Of a stretch of 49,598 nucleotides of DNA, positions 11,668 through 21,330 are shown one piece after another. Made by a program: the position numbers and the translations under genes. Each line of letters starts with the position of its first letter. Position 1 is the stretch's first letter. Location of the stretch: contig BFEA01000488.1 in assembly GCA_003427395.1 (NCBI GenBank), positions 590,127 through 639,724 on the forward strand. Reading direction: 5' to 3'. The DNA comes from Chara braunii (taxonomy: Eukaryota; Streptophyta; Charophyceae; Charales; Characeae). Below the pieces are notes generated by a model, which ran no database searches, was not told the DNA's origin, and saw only the letters and a program-made list of their open reading frames with translations.

Positions 11668-12212
11668 CATTCTTAGGGGACCTTGCGGTCGTGTTCAGAA
11701 TTTATTAGTGTAGATGCTTACCTAACAATTTTGGATGTCGATTGTATGGACACATCATATGATGCTTACAAGCAAGCAGTGGCTGATTGCAGGACCTTTA
11801 CCCAGAGTGGATCTTTGAGAGCAGATTTGACGCAATCCACCGTTAGATCCATTCCGGCGAGGGGGACATGTCATCCTGCCACGGTTTACTATTCTCATCA
11901 CGTGGGAATCGACGACGTGAGGAACCGACAATGAACACTCTTAGGGGACTTTGCGGCCGTGTTTGGAACTTATTGGCGTAACACTAGATGCTCACCAAGC
12001 AGTTCAGGATGTCGGTTATATCGACACATCATATGATGCTTTACAAGCAAACTGTGGTTGGATTCTGACCCCCATCCCCAATGTGGATCTATGAGAGCAG
12101 ATTTCACGCAATCCACCATTAGATCAACATCGGAGAGGCGGACCGGTCATCCTGCCAGTGTTCAGTGTAGTCATCATGTGGGAGTCGATATCGCAGAACC
12201 CGACGATGTTCC
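11668..12212. repeat. ~269-bp tandem duplication
   Basis: The unit starts 'tcttaggggac.ttgcgg.cgtgtt' at about 11670 and again at about 11939. Both copies share 'gacacatcatatgatgctt', 'gtggatct.tgagagcagattt' and 'acgcaatccaccgttagatc', with C/T-type differences. The preceding 11225-11660 block may be an older expansion of a related sequence. No coding potential is recognised. Confidence 0.85.
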
Positions 12213-12493
12213 AATTGGGACGTGCTCTTGCTTCGTGATGTGCAGGTGCTTACCGGCGGTGCGTTCGATCCCCTCCTTAACGTGAAGCAAAGTCCGAGGG
12301 GATTGCTCAGGGTTCACACCAGAAGTGTGATTGAACTCGCACTTTGATGGAGAAGCAGGCGCGCACTCCATCAACTCGATGATTTAATAAGAACATTGGC
12401 TTGTCATTTGTATATTGCCGGATGAAAATGTCATCAAATCATTGTGTGGAGAAGACACATATCCATCCATACAAGTATCTCTTGTTTACAAAA

Positions 12494-12625
12494 ATCATTC
12501 AATGCAAAAAATTCATTCAATGGCAAATTGCAAAGTACACAGAGGCGTTTCCAAAAGTAATTGAATGCAAAAAATTATTCAATCCAACATTGCAAAGCAC
12601 ACAAAGGCTTTCCAAAAATCACGAA
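12494..12625. repeat. ~64-bp tandem duplication
   Basis: 'aatgcaaaaaatt.attcaat' followed by 'attgcaaag.acaca.aggc.tttccaaaa' occurs twice in succession. Confidence 0.8.
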
Positions 12626-12881
12626 GTACATGGAGTCAATTTCACATTCGGCAAGACATGACTCAAATGATAATCTTTTTCGCGATTTATCCATTTTGTG
12701 GATAAGACAGAAGGTCTGTAGAAAAAATATCATTTTTTGCGAACTTACGTAAATGATCAGTCTTTAAGTGAAAATACAGAAGGTAACAATTTTGACAAAT
12801 CATCCATTTTTGCGAACGCCTAATATCGATCCTGCAGCGCCAAAACAATGTCGAAACACATGGGTCAAACACACATACATA

Positions 12882-13401
12882 AACATAATTTTTTTTCAGA
12901 ATTAAATAATCATTCTAGAGTAAAATTACATTCTAAATTTTAAATTTTCATTCCATCTTAAAAAATGTCATTCCAATTTAAAAATTTTCCGTCTTACTTG
13001 AAAACTTTCCTTCAAAGAATAGGGTATCCCTTCTTATTTGAACTGCATGCTAGAGATGGAATGAAAGTCTGGATGAGTTCATGGAATATTTCAATTGGAC
13101 TGTCATACTAAGTATGGATTTCCAGTCATAAATAAGTTAATCCAATCCAAGTTAGACGATATTTGTTGTAGTAGAATATAAATCTAATTAAAACATTTCA
13201 TAAACTCGTCCTGACTTTCATTCCATCTTGAACAAATAAATGTAGTTGGAAGGGAAAACTCATGTTTAGACGGGAACTTATCAAATTAAATTGAAAATTT
13301 TAGAATTGGACAAATATTGGAATGATAATTTATAAATATGAAGGATTTTTTTTTTATGGAATGTTTTTTCAACTTTCATTTCTCATGGGAATTTATCTGT
13401 T
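12882..13401 (-). mobile_element. AT-rich foldback MITE, copy 2 (520 bp)
   Basis: It is the reverse complement of 5135-5653 over its whole length. Shared blocks include 'ttactctagaatgattatttaatt', 'gcatgcagttcaaata', 'ggatacccta' and 'ctactacaacaaatat' on the minus strand. Length agrees with copy 1 to within a base. The right end tgggaatttatctgtt matches the copy 1 terminus; the left end is diverged and no clear target duplication is seen. Confidence 0.85.
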
Positions 13402-14530
13402 GATTCTGGGAATAGCACAAGCTTGCAGTTATCGACAAGCTGGCGTTGACAACACAAAAAGTAATCATTTCAGTAAATTTGTGGATATGAACGGTCTAAT
13501 CACAAATGTACGACATCCCAAGTGCGAATATGTTCGCATTTCTCATACGAAAACAACAACCTGCATTCCGTGGAGAGCACGAGATGTATTATGGGGATAA
13601 AAAAATCGGTAATCATTTAGTGCACCGCTGAATACGTAAAACAACTTCAAGCACACATATGTTCTGGCGGTAATTGGTTTCCGAATTGAGAACAAGTTTG
13701 CAATTGTCATATGGAACCAACAAACAGCATTCGGTGGAGACAACCAGAGGGGGTGAACCGTAAAACGTGGCGGCACACGCAGAACAGGGGCGAGCCAAAA
13801 CATATGAAAGCTGGGCGGTCGAGGTGGGGCGGGGGAGGGGGGCTTTCACATTACAAAATCTCGCGAAAGAAAGAGATAAGCACGAAATAATTTGGCGACC
13901 AAGAAGAAATCGTTGATATCTTTCACCAATATCTTGCGAAATGAACCAGAGCATCGAACCCCATGAGCATGAGTGTAAACAATGTCCACAAGAGGATGAA
14001 GACGTCCCATGAGTAACACAGGAGCACAACATGGAAACGAACAAACGCAGCACGGTGCTGCCGCGGTCGTAGAGGACATAAGGAGAACAACCCGTAAACA
14101 AACAAAAGGAGCATAAAGCTGGGATATTCACATCAGATAGGTAAGAGTCTACTTAAAAGATACTGCACCACGTGGCTGGGATATTTCCATCGGAATCTAA
14201 GCTTCTACTTTACGTAAGTGTCCGCTGCAACCCTCTAGCTGATGTTGCATGGCAGCACGGCGCTGCCGAAAGTCAACATGGCGCTGCCGAAAGTCCTACA
14301 AGTAAAGATGACATGTTCCTCGAACCCTAAAAAAATTGCTACAGCATAAGGCTGGGATATTCACATCGACACCTAAGCGTTGACTTGATCAAAACGTCCA
14401 CTGCAATGCGGTACCTCATCAAAACAATAGCACAGCTTGAACCGGCCGACTGCTAGACCAAGTGGGAATAGATTCGCACTTCTGCTTATGGTCTTTCGAA
14501 TAAAAAACTATGCGAATTTTAAAAAACAGG
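13402..14530. other. No gene recognised; contains three diverged direct repeats
   Basis: 'gctgggatatt.acatc.ga' followed by 'taag..t.tactt' occurs at about 14117, 14173 and 14349, with 'gtcc.ctgcaa' after the second and third. A pair 'gcgctgccgaaagtc' lies at 14259-14296. Nothing coding is identified. It is probably 3' flank of the pseudogene to the right. Confidence 0.5.
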
Positions 14531-14534
14531 GGTA

Positions 14535-15699
14535 TCATTCAGAGCCTTGGAGTATATCCACCGCAATCCTCATCCTGATGTTTGGAATGTCGCGTTGGGC
14601 TATCGGAAATGGTGGAGGATAGCCGCGTGCAAGAAATGAAGCGAAGGCGAGCATGGAAACACCGCAGTTCGACCCGTCCGACTGTTGAGGGACACTATGA
14701 ACAACCACCTTGGGGTCCTTGAGATCCTGTTTCGTTTTTTTACCATAACGACAAACTGCTTCGTCACGGAGGTATTGCGTGAAGTTCGCAATTATCACAT
14801 CGGAAGAAAAACCGCCATCATATTGTAGGAGGGAGTCGTAGTACTCCAGCCATTGTTCTCGGACACACAATAGGGTCTAATACACTCAATTTTTATGGAC
14901 AGGAATCAAGACCATCTCGTACGAAAAAATATCCACATCTTTTGTCCATCTCGCAACCCTATCATGTCGATAGCCTCCACCGACGAGCTTGGTATAGAAA
15001 AGGGACTAAAAATATAAAGAGAGGGACACCTAGGCAACACAACGTTGGCAAGCAAGGCCAAGTACGACTCCACCACCTCGTCGGAAAACCATTCCCCCTG
15101 AACAAGAGTTTGAAGACTTTTTCTGCTCAACGAAACTGAACTGACCCCTTTGTGAACCGAGGAAACCACCTCGTGGCCGTTGCTGAAATCTCCACAGACG
15201 TCCTGCAACATTCTCAAGTCCGTAGCGCTAAACTCCTCAGTAGGCAAGGGAACGCGAAAACATGATGTAGCCCCACCTGCACAAACACCCACGAACAAGT
15301 GTGAGGAGTGACCAAAATCACCGGGGCGAAATGGCTAAGAACTGTCTACCCTTTTCCCTGAAAAGTTGTATTCCCAACTGTTGAATGTGTCCTTGGCGAT
15401 GTACTTAGGACACGGGTCTTTCAAGACACACAGTTTGGCATCGTCATCAGACCCATCAGACAAAGCAGTAACGCTTTCAATAGACGCAGCCAAATGTTTC
15501 CGCAAACCTTCCTCCTTATCTATTCCACAAGCCTTCAGAACCCTGACAACTCTCTGGGAAAGGCGAGGCATCTGGACCCTTTTAAACAAACCTACACTTG
15601 ACGACTTCTTCGCTAGAGCGGCTTATGACCTCCCTGAAAGACATTTCTCGCGCACGACTTTTAAAGGCTTCATGGGCAGGGACATTGACATCCTCACAC
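14535..15699 (-). pseudogene. 3' exon: Ulp1/C48-type SUMO-protease domain, decayed
   Basis: Ulp1-family cysteine proteases cleave SUMO-type modifiers and are often carried by plant and algal DNA transposons. The C-terminal catalytic block is clear: the Asp in LEYYDSLL (about 14835), then PQQSDGSNCGVSML with the Gln and nucleophilic Cys (about 14685). The upstream LVQGEWFSDEVVESYLALL block (about 15075-15130) matches the family's 'xxxWLxDxxIxxYLxLL' signature. The expected His-Trp pair after IPVHKN reads Tyr-stop. Further lesions are a TAG at about 15335, a TAA near 15652 and a frameshift near 14920. The reading frame joins the exon upstream across the intron without loss of phase. The last codons (ILQGSE, TGA) look like a natural terminus. 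Confidence 0.8.
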
Positions 15700-15844
15700 C
15701 TGTAAAAAAAATGGAAAACAACCCATAGCCCGCAAGCTTTTTTTTAACAAGCGGTAATAGGTACATGAGCCCATCACATCAATCTGGACGAACACAGAGC
15801 TGGCTAGTGTCAGATATGCGAGTGCTCCTATTCACAAATCTTAC
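15700..15844 (-). other. Probable spliceosomal intron (145 bp)
   Basis: On the minus strand the segment begins GTAAGA after CACG and ends TTTTTTTACAG before GTGTGAGG. It has a consensus donor, a polypyrimidine tract and a CAG acceptor. Removing it connects two open frames that otherwise end in stops (phase 1 junction), which is the main support. Confidence 0.7.
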
Positions 15845-15900
15845 CGTGGTCGGGCGCCCTTTGAAGGAAATCGCCCTGCTGTCGCGCCACTGCGCCAACG

Positions 15901-16350
15901 TCCATGGAGGATTCGACGTTCTGCACTTCGGCCACGGCTGTGTCGCTAACCAGCTCGGTGGCAGCTGAGTCGCTAGGCAAGTCGATAGCTTCATGAAGTA
16001 CCATTTTCCGACCGGTACTGAGAACAGATGCTCGATCACCCTGTTCTTCACCGCAACGGGTGGACGGAGAATCATGATATTTCCGCTCAGGATCCATCTT
16101 GACGCTAACGGCCACCTCACCGCCTTCCACGGAGGATTCGACGTTGTGCACCTCGGCCACGCCTGAGTCGCTAACCAGCTCGGTGGCAGCCGAGTCATTA
16201 CCCAACTCGATGGCTTCATGAACTACCATTTCCCGACCGATACTGAGGACTGACGCTCGATCACCCTGTTTTTCAACGCAACGGATGAGCGAAGAATCAT
16301 CATCTTTCCGCTGTGGATCCATCTGGATGCCGACCGTCATCTCACGGCCT
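15901..16350 (-). repeat. 225-bp (75-codon) tandem duplication within the coding frame
   Basis: Copies begin at 15901 and 16126 with exactly 225-bp period, so the frame is kept. Shared peptide blocks are EQGDRASVLS-GR, NDSAATELVSD and EVHNVESS, in the order read on the minus strand. Differences are scattered substitutions and indels are absent, as expected if the duplication arose while the protein was translated. Confidence 0.9.
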
Positions 16351-17429
16351 TCCACCACGGGTCTTCCGCCTTTCTCATCGCCATGAACCCGAGCTTCCAC
16401 CACGGGTTCTTCTTCGCCTTCATCATCGCCAAGAACGGGAGCTTGCACGAACGTCCAGTGACCTCCCTTAACGACACCCTCTCGCATCGTGGCCACAGCC
16501 GAACGACTGTGCAGAACCTCTTCGGACGTCCCGATCACCAGCACTCATGCGTCGAGCCCCTTCACGACTTCGCGAGTCGGCCAGTGTTGAGTCTCCTCTT
16601 CCCGCCGCAGAGCATGCGTTTCCCCCGGTGCTCTTGCACTCTCGCTGTCAGTCTCCACGGACGCACCCTCCGAAGCATGACGTTCACACTCGCTACCCCC
16701 GCTCTCCAACACTTTGCGAGACTGCCAGCGTTGAGTCTCCTCTTCCCGGTATACAGCACGCGTTCCTAGAGAGCGCTCCTCTTCCCCAGGAGCCGCTGCA
16801 CTCTTGCTGTCAACGTCGACTAGCGCAACCTCCGAAGCATGACATTCGTACTCGCCAACCCCGGTCTCGAACACTCCTGCAGCGGGTCCCTCCAACAAGT
16901 CGCGAGACCGCCAATCTCGAGTCTCAACATATGAGAACGGAGGTGGAGAGGGGAACCCTGTGCCCAACTGAAGATGCGGTGGGTAGGACGTCACATTTTT
17001 TTGGCCCCGCGAAACTGTAGTGTGAGGAGCACTTGTGGCGGCAGGCCTCCAGGGCGACGTCAGCAACTCCGAATCTATTCGGAGTTTGTGGCGCTCGCCC
17101 GAGCTGAGGGAACAGAAGGTCGCACTTTCGCTCCTTCGCAATGCAGGCATCCCGCCCTCCAAGCAAAACGAAGACACAGTTCCTATCAAGGAATGGTCTC
17201 AGCGCTCAGGAGATGCTGCCGTATGCTGCAGACGTCCGCCCTCTTTCAGGAGCAAGGTGTTGAGCACAGGAGACCTCTGCTACGCACGGCGGGATGGCCA
17301 CGTAGACAAGTGCGAATCTACTCGCACTTGATCAGACCTCAGGGTGGCCACGTCTCCCATGTCGGAATCTCGACTCCCTACGCAGTGGGGGTCAGTTTTC
17401 ACACACTGGGGACTCCCGGACGTTCTACG

Positions 17430-17535
17430 CTTTCCGCCCGACCTCTTTCCGCCCGACCTGTTCCCACCCAACCCCTTTCCGCCCGAGTCCTTTCCGCCCG
17501 ACCCCTTTCCGCCGGATGCCTTCTCTCCCGACGAT
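17430..17535 (-). repeat. Ser-Gly-Gly-Lys minisatellite in the coding frame
   Basis: About eight units of a 15-bp motif (tttccgcccgaccc on the + strand) encode repeated S-G-G-K-x on the minus strand. Confidence 0.8.
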
Positions 17536-18817
17536 ATTTCGCTCGTCCCCTTTCCGACAAATTGTGAGTCGTCTCCTCCGCCACCTCCGCCGTCTACTTC
17601 GTCTCCCCCTCCACCCCTTCCCAGATGCTGACAGCCCGACGGAGGTTGCGGCTTGCGCCAGTCAATGCCACGAGACGGTGCCGTTTCAAGTGTGTAGAAA
17701 GGCGCTTGAAACTTCAACATGTTGTTGTCGTACAACTCATTTAGCCTTTGTTCTGCATACGCAGCGATGTCCGGATTGCTCCTTTCGGGGTTCATAAGAC
17801 TCAAATGCTCCGCCAGAGCATCTCTCGCCTTTCTCTTAAATGGACCCGCTCCTAGTCTCTTCATTCCACTCCACTTGTCATCGGCATCCTTCATTGCCAT
17901 GACCCACTTCCCATTCTTCACAGCAGGTTGGAATATCCTCGGGTGCCAGACGACGTTGTGTCCCCAGACATCCTCCGACGTGAACCAGTGATGCTTGCCG
18001 AAGAAGAAGAGTCTGTCATTCTAATAGGTATCATGGTCCAGAGGGAGCCTGTCACAAGGTTCGTAATCATAGTCTCTCTCTTCCTCCTCATCATCAAACG
18101 ATTGGTCGTCGACTGGTTCGCGCTGAAACACACGCTTCAAACCGGCAGGGGACGTGCTATATCTCCGGGGACCACCTTCCCCTTCATCACCAACCTGTCC
18201 AACCACCCGAAGAAGTGGCATGGACTCGAAATCGAAGGTTTCGAAGTCGCTCAACTCCTCCATGTCTTCAGTGTCGAAAGTGTCCTCGTCAAACTGTGCC
18301 TTGTAGTTTTTGAGGGTGAGCGGTTCGGCCATCAAGAAGTAAACGTGCTTCAGCCTTCTCAGGAAATGCGAGACAGACTCCCTGGGTGCATCGTGGTACC
18401 CATTCAGCACACCGAACACCAGGTTTCTTCGTCGACTATATTCGAGGTCGGTCTGAGCAGGCGGTCCGGGTTGGAAAAGGAAGTCCCAAACCTCCGTCCT
18501 TTTGTGCCCCGGCAATTTCCAATACATGTCACGTTTGGGATCCCAGTTTCGTTCGCCGGTTGTCTGGACTAAAGTGCAATCATTGCGAGTGTCTGCCACG
18601 CGCGTCTTCACAAACTCATTAAGGTAATCGATCATGTTCGCCTTAATCTCCAACGCGACGATGTTCCAACCATTTCGCAGGAGCTCCCACACGACAGACG
18701 CATGCGCCTTCCCAAAGAAAAAAACAGTTTGCCCAGCTTTGCAAAAGTTTTCGAGTAGACCAAGTAGATGGGACGGGTTCCACTCCTTGTCCCCGTAAGC
18801 AAGTCCATGAGCACTTG

Positions 18818-19978
18818 TCAGCCGCCGTCCTCCCACAGGCTGCGAGGGAACCTGTCCTCGTCCGCCACGTCGAAACACGCCACAGCCTGTCCTGATGGGT
18901 CCGACGAGCAGACAACTTTCGAGCAGGCCGCCATCACGTGTTTGGCCGGACTTGGACCATGAGCACGGGAAGCCTTTGTCGGGCTACTGGCCGGGTAGAC
19001 TGCGACTGTGTTGTCTGCCAGGTTCTTGCCATTGAAAATCACGTACAGGCGGTCACACTCCTCAACCAGCATATTGCCTTCCCGGACAGTGGCCTGCTTT
19101 TGAGCATGGCGCACCCACTTCCCTGTCCTGACTTGATGAACGCTAAGCCTGGCCATGCCTTTCAAGAAAATGAGTTCCCAACGAGCGGGGAAAAAGATCA
19201 CAAGTGCCCAGTGCGTTGGCGACAGTGTTTGGAGAACGCCTTGCAAGTTGGCGAAATCGTCTTCTCGCCAGTCCGCGAGGAGTGTGGGATCACACAAATC
19301 GAGGACGTACAGGTTGCACACGTAATGTCGCACAATCTCATGGATCTCAATGACACGACTGTGAGCTTGGGAAGGCGGGCAAGCGAAAGGAATAAGGCTG
19401 GTCACCCGCTTGAGGTTGTGCCATTTGATGTGCCTCACATCCCCGCTGACCTTGATCGTGTCTCGAACTTCTTCTTCAGTCCATCGTAAGATGGAACGGA
19501 CAAACTTTTCGAAAGATTTAGGGAACCTGTCATCCTTCTACAATTTTTTCGCGTCGTCGAGGGACTCCTTCTCGTGCGGAAGAGTACGTTTGCAAGTGCT
19601 CACGTACTCCACCGCGCCCTTGAAATGCTTTCGCAGTTCTACCCACACCTGTTTCGTGAGGCCCTGCGGCCCGAACTCCGCCAAAAGCTGCCCCTCGGTC
19701 TCGAAAAAAGGGCTCCTGTAGCGCCAAACACCTTCGTCCTCCTCCGTTTCAAGGAACTAGATGTAGTGAAACATACGGAGCATCACATGGTCCACTTTCC
19801 TCGTCGCGACCATGTCTTTAATTCGAGGCTTATGTTGACGTTTCAGATGCCCGCCCACTGATTGCACGAACACTCTCCTAAGTGCGAGAATGTCGTCGAG
19901 GATCGACAGTTTTTCGGCATCGGTCATGTCGGTGAGACACTGCCTTTGCTCGGAGGTGGTGGGACCCGGACCAGCCAC
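18818..19978 (-). pseudogene. Upstream part of the same decayed gene, unrecognised domain
   Basis: A single minus-strand frame runs from about 19978 to 18818, interrupted by TAG codons near 19755 and 19531. Legible blocks include MTDAEKLSILDDILALRRVF, FLETEEDEGVWRYRSPFFET, LTKQVWVELRKHFKGAVEY and HWALVIFFPARWELIFLKG. I do not recognise the fold. The frame ends at 18818 and continues after a frameshift in the methylase-like segment. The true 5' end is not visible; a giant-LTR fragment begins at 20154, so the gene may be truncated there. Confidence 0.5.
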
Positions 19979-20153
19979 TCCATCTTCGTTTCACCAGCCG
20001 CCCCTTTCGAGCCCATTTCCGGAATTGCTTGAAGACCTGGAGATTTGTCTGGCATGTATTTGCCCGGCCTCGACAATGGTGTCTTCCCATCGCCGCCCAA
20101 CAACTTCCCCTCCGCCTATTTCTCGTAGAACTCCATGCCTTTACGGAAAACGT

Positions 20154-21330
20154 TGTCGACGCGAATACCCTTACAAGGGTATCCGCCCTGGTTTTTGCAA
20201 ATGACAGGAAAAATGGGTTTGATCGGCATAAGTCAGGCGAGGTACGGCCGCGTCCGGGACCCGTCCTGACTAAGTTAGAGGGTATGTGGGCGCACAATTT
20301 TAGGCGCGCGTGTGATTTTTCTAATTGAGTGAGCGGCCGGTCTAGTCGACCGACCTGGACCGTGCTGCGGTGTTGTTTACGGGATGAAAGCCCGTTTTTG
20401 GCTGCCGCGCGCGACCGACGGTAGGACTGGCACGCCGGTAGGCGCATGGGGCGGCCACGGCGGGGTCCAAGTAAGTCGGCGCGGGTGCCGGGTGTTGGCG
20501 CGCCGGTTGCAGGGAGGAAAAGAGGGCCTAGGCTGTCTTTTTTTGGGCCTGGGCGGCGTGCGGGACCACATCATATTGAAGTTTGCGCCTGGCTGTTCCA
20601 AGCTGGGGCATAGCCCTATAGGTTACGGTGTGGGACTACTACTATGGGGATTCAGGGGTCGAGGCCAGCGGGTGTCGGCGTAGCAGAGGTGGAGCATCGT
20701 GGAGGAAGCTGAGGGGGTTGAGGGCCCGATCGGGCTATACCCCCTCGGTTTTGTTAATAGGGGCGGTGATAGACCAGGTCCGCGAAACCGGTGAGGTTTT
20801 TGCAGTCCCCGCACCCGACTTAGGAATTTTTATATATGTTATTTTATTTTATCCTTGTATTGGTTATTAGTCGTGGGCCCGTTTGGGGGACGTGGCACCG
20901 AGGCCGGCAGTTTGAATGTTGAAGGGCCGCGGTGGGGTACTTGACGCGGCAGAGGTCCTTTGGGACATCTGTTAAAATTGGAACGATACAGAGAAGATCG
21001 GCGCGGTCCCTGCGCAGGGCGGATGTACATAAATTGAGAGCAGCCTCTTTGGCTTGACTGTTTTGGTCGGCGCTTTCGCTCTGGCTTCTGTAACTTTGAA
21101 GCTGGCCGCTGTTCAGTCGCGAAGGGGGAAAGTGACGAAGGCAGGGATCAGGCGCAAACGGGAATTTGGCCATAGGAGGCGAGTGGAGAGTGAAGGGATA
21201 ACGGAGGAAATTAAGGCAGCGGGAAGCTATGTATCCCCCGCGGTCATGAACGCGGGGTCCATCTCGGCCTGCGGTCGGGATCTCAACCGCTGGGGTCGGC
21301 CCTGCGGTTGGGTGGGGCCTAAAATTTCAA
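20154..21330 (+). mobile_element. Truncated, inverted copy of the giant LTR
   Basis: It begins with the LTR terminus TGTCG at 20154, followed by the terminal palindrome at 20165-20182. It runs antiparallel to 29520-28300 with shared landmarks 'gagggtatgtgggcgcac', 'ggtctagtcgaccgacc' and 'taaaattggaacgata', and a TATA-like 'cataaatt' near 21027. It is far more diverged from the main element than its two LTRs are from each other. Alignment becomes weak after about 21030, and the segment ends in an A-rich tract (21336-21375). Confidence 0.8.

Larger units (their letters stand above)
15845..18850 (-). pseudogene. Middle exon: methylase-like segment, acidic and SGGK-repeat linker, 75-codon repeats
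   Basis: One frame stays open over about 3 kb except for TAG at 18021 and 17280, and TGA near 17223 and at 16545. Upstream part (about 18840-18620): GLAYGDKEWNP...FCKAGQTVFFFGKAHASVVWELLRNGW resembles the region around the catalytic DPPY and following strands of N4/N6 DNA methylases, but the catalytic tetrapeptide is not readable because a frameshift falls there. Then follow an Asp/Glu-rich stretch (about 18310-18030), FFFGKHHWFTSEDVWGHNVVWHP (about 18000), a Gly- and Ser-Gly-Gly-Lys-rich linker (17590-17430) and repeats. Methylase identity is an inference at low confidence. What is firm is a long decayed frame leading, after the intron, into a Ulp1 domain. Confidence 0.55.

Noticed and set aside
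13613-14131. 172-codon minus-strand frame rich in Cys, Ser and Leu
   Set aside because: No domain, and it overlaps two other open minus-strand frames of similar character; likely chance.
16547-17567. Plus-strand open frames of 157 and 197 codons
   Set aside because: They mirror the repeat-bearing minus-strand frame of the Ulp1-linked pseudogene and have no domain of their own.
14535-19978. Alternative genetic code (TAG/TGA read as Gln/Trp)
   Set aside because: Frameshifts, TAA stops and a His-to-Tyr change at a catalytic site accompany the stops, and the PBS, intron and repeats fit an ordinary decayed nuclear locus.
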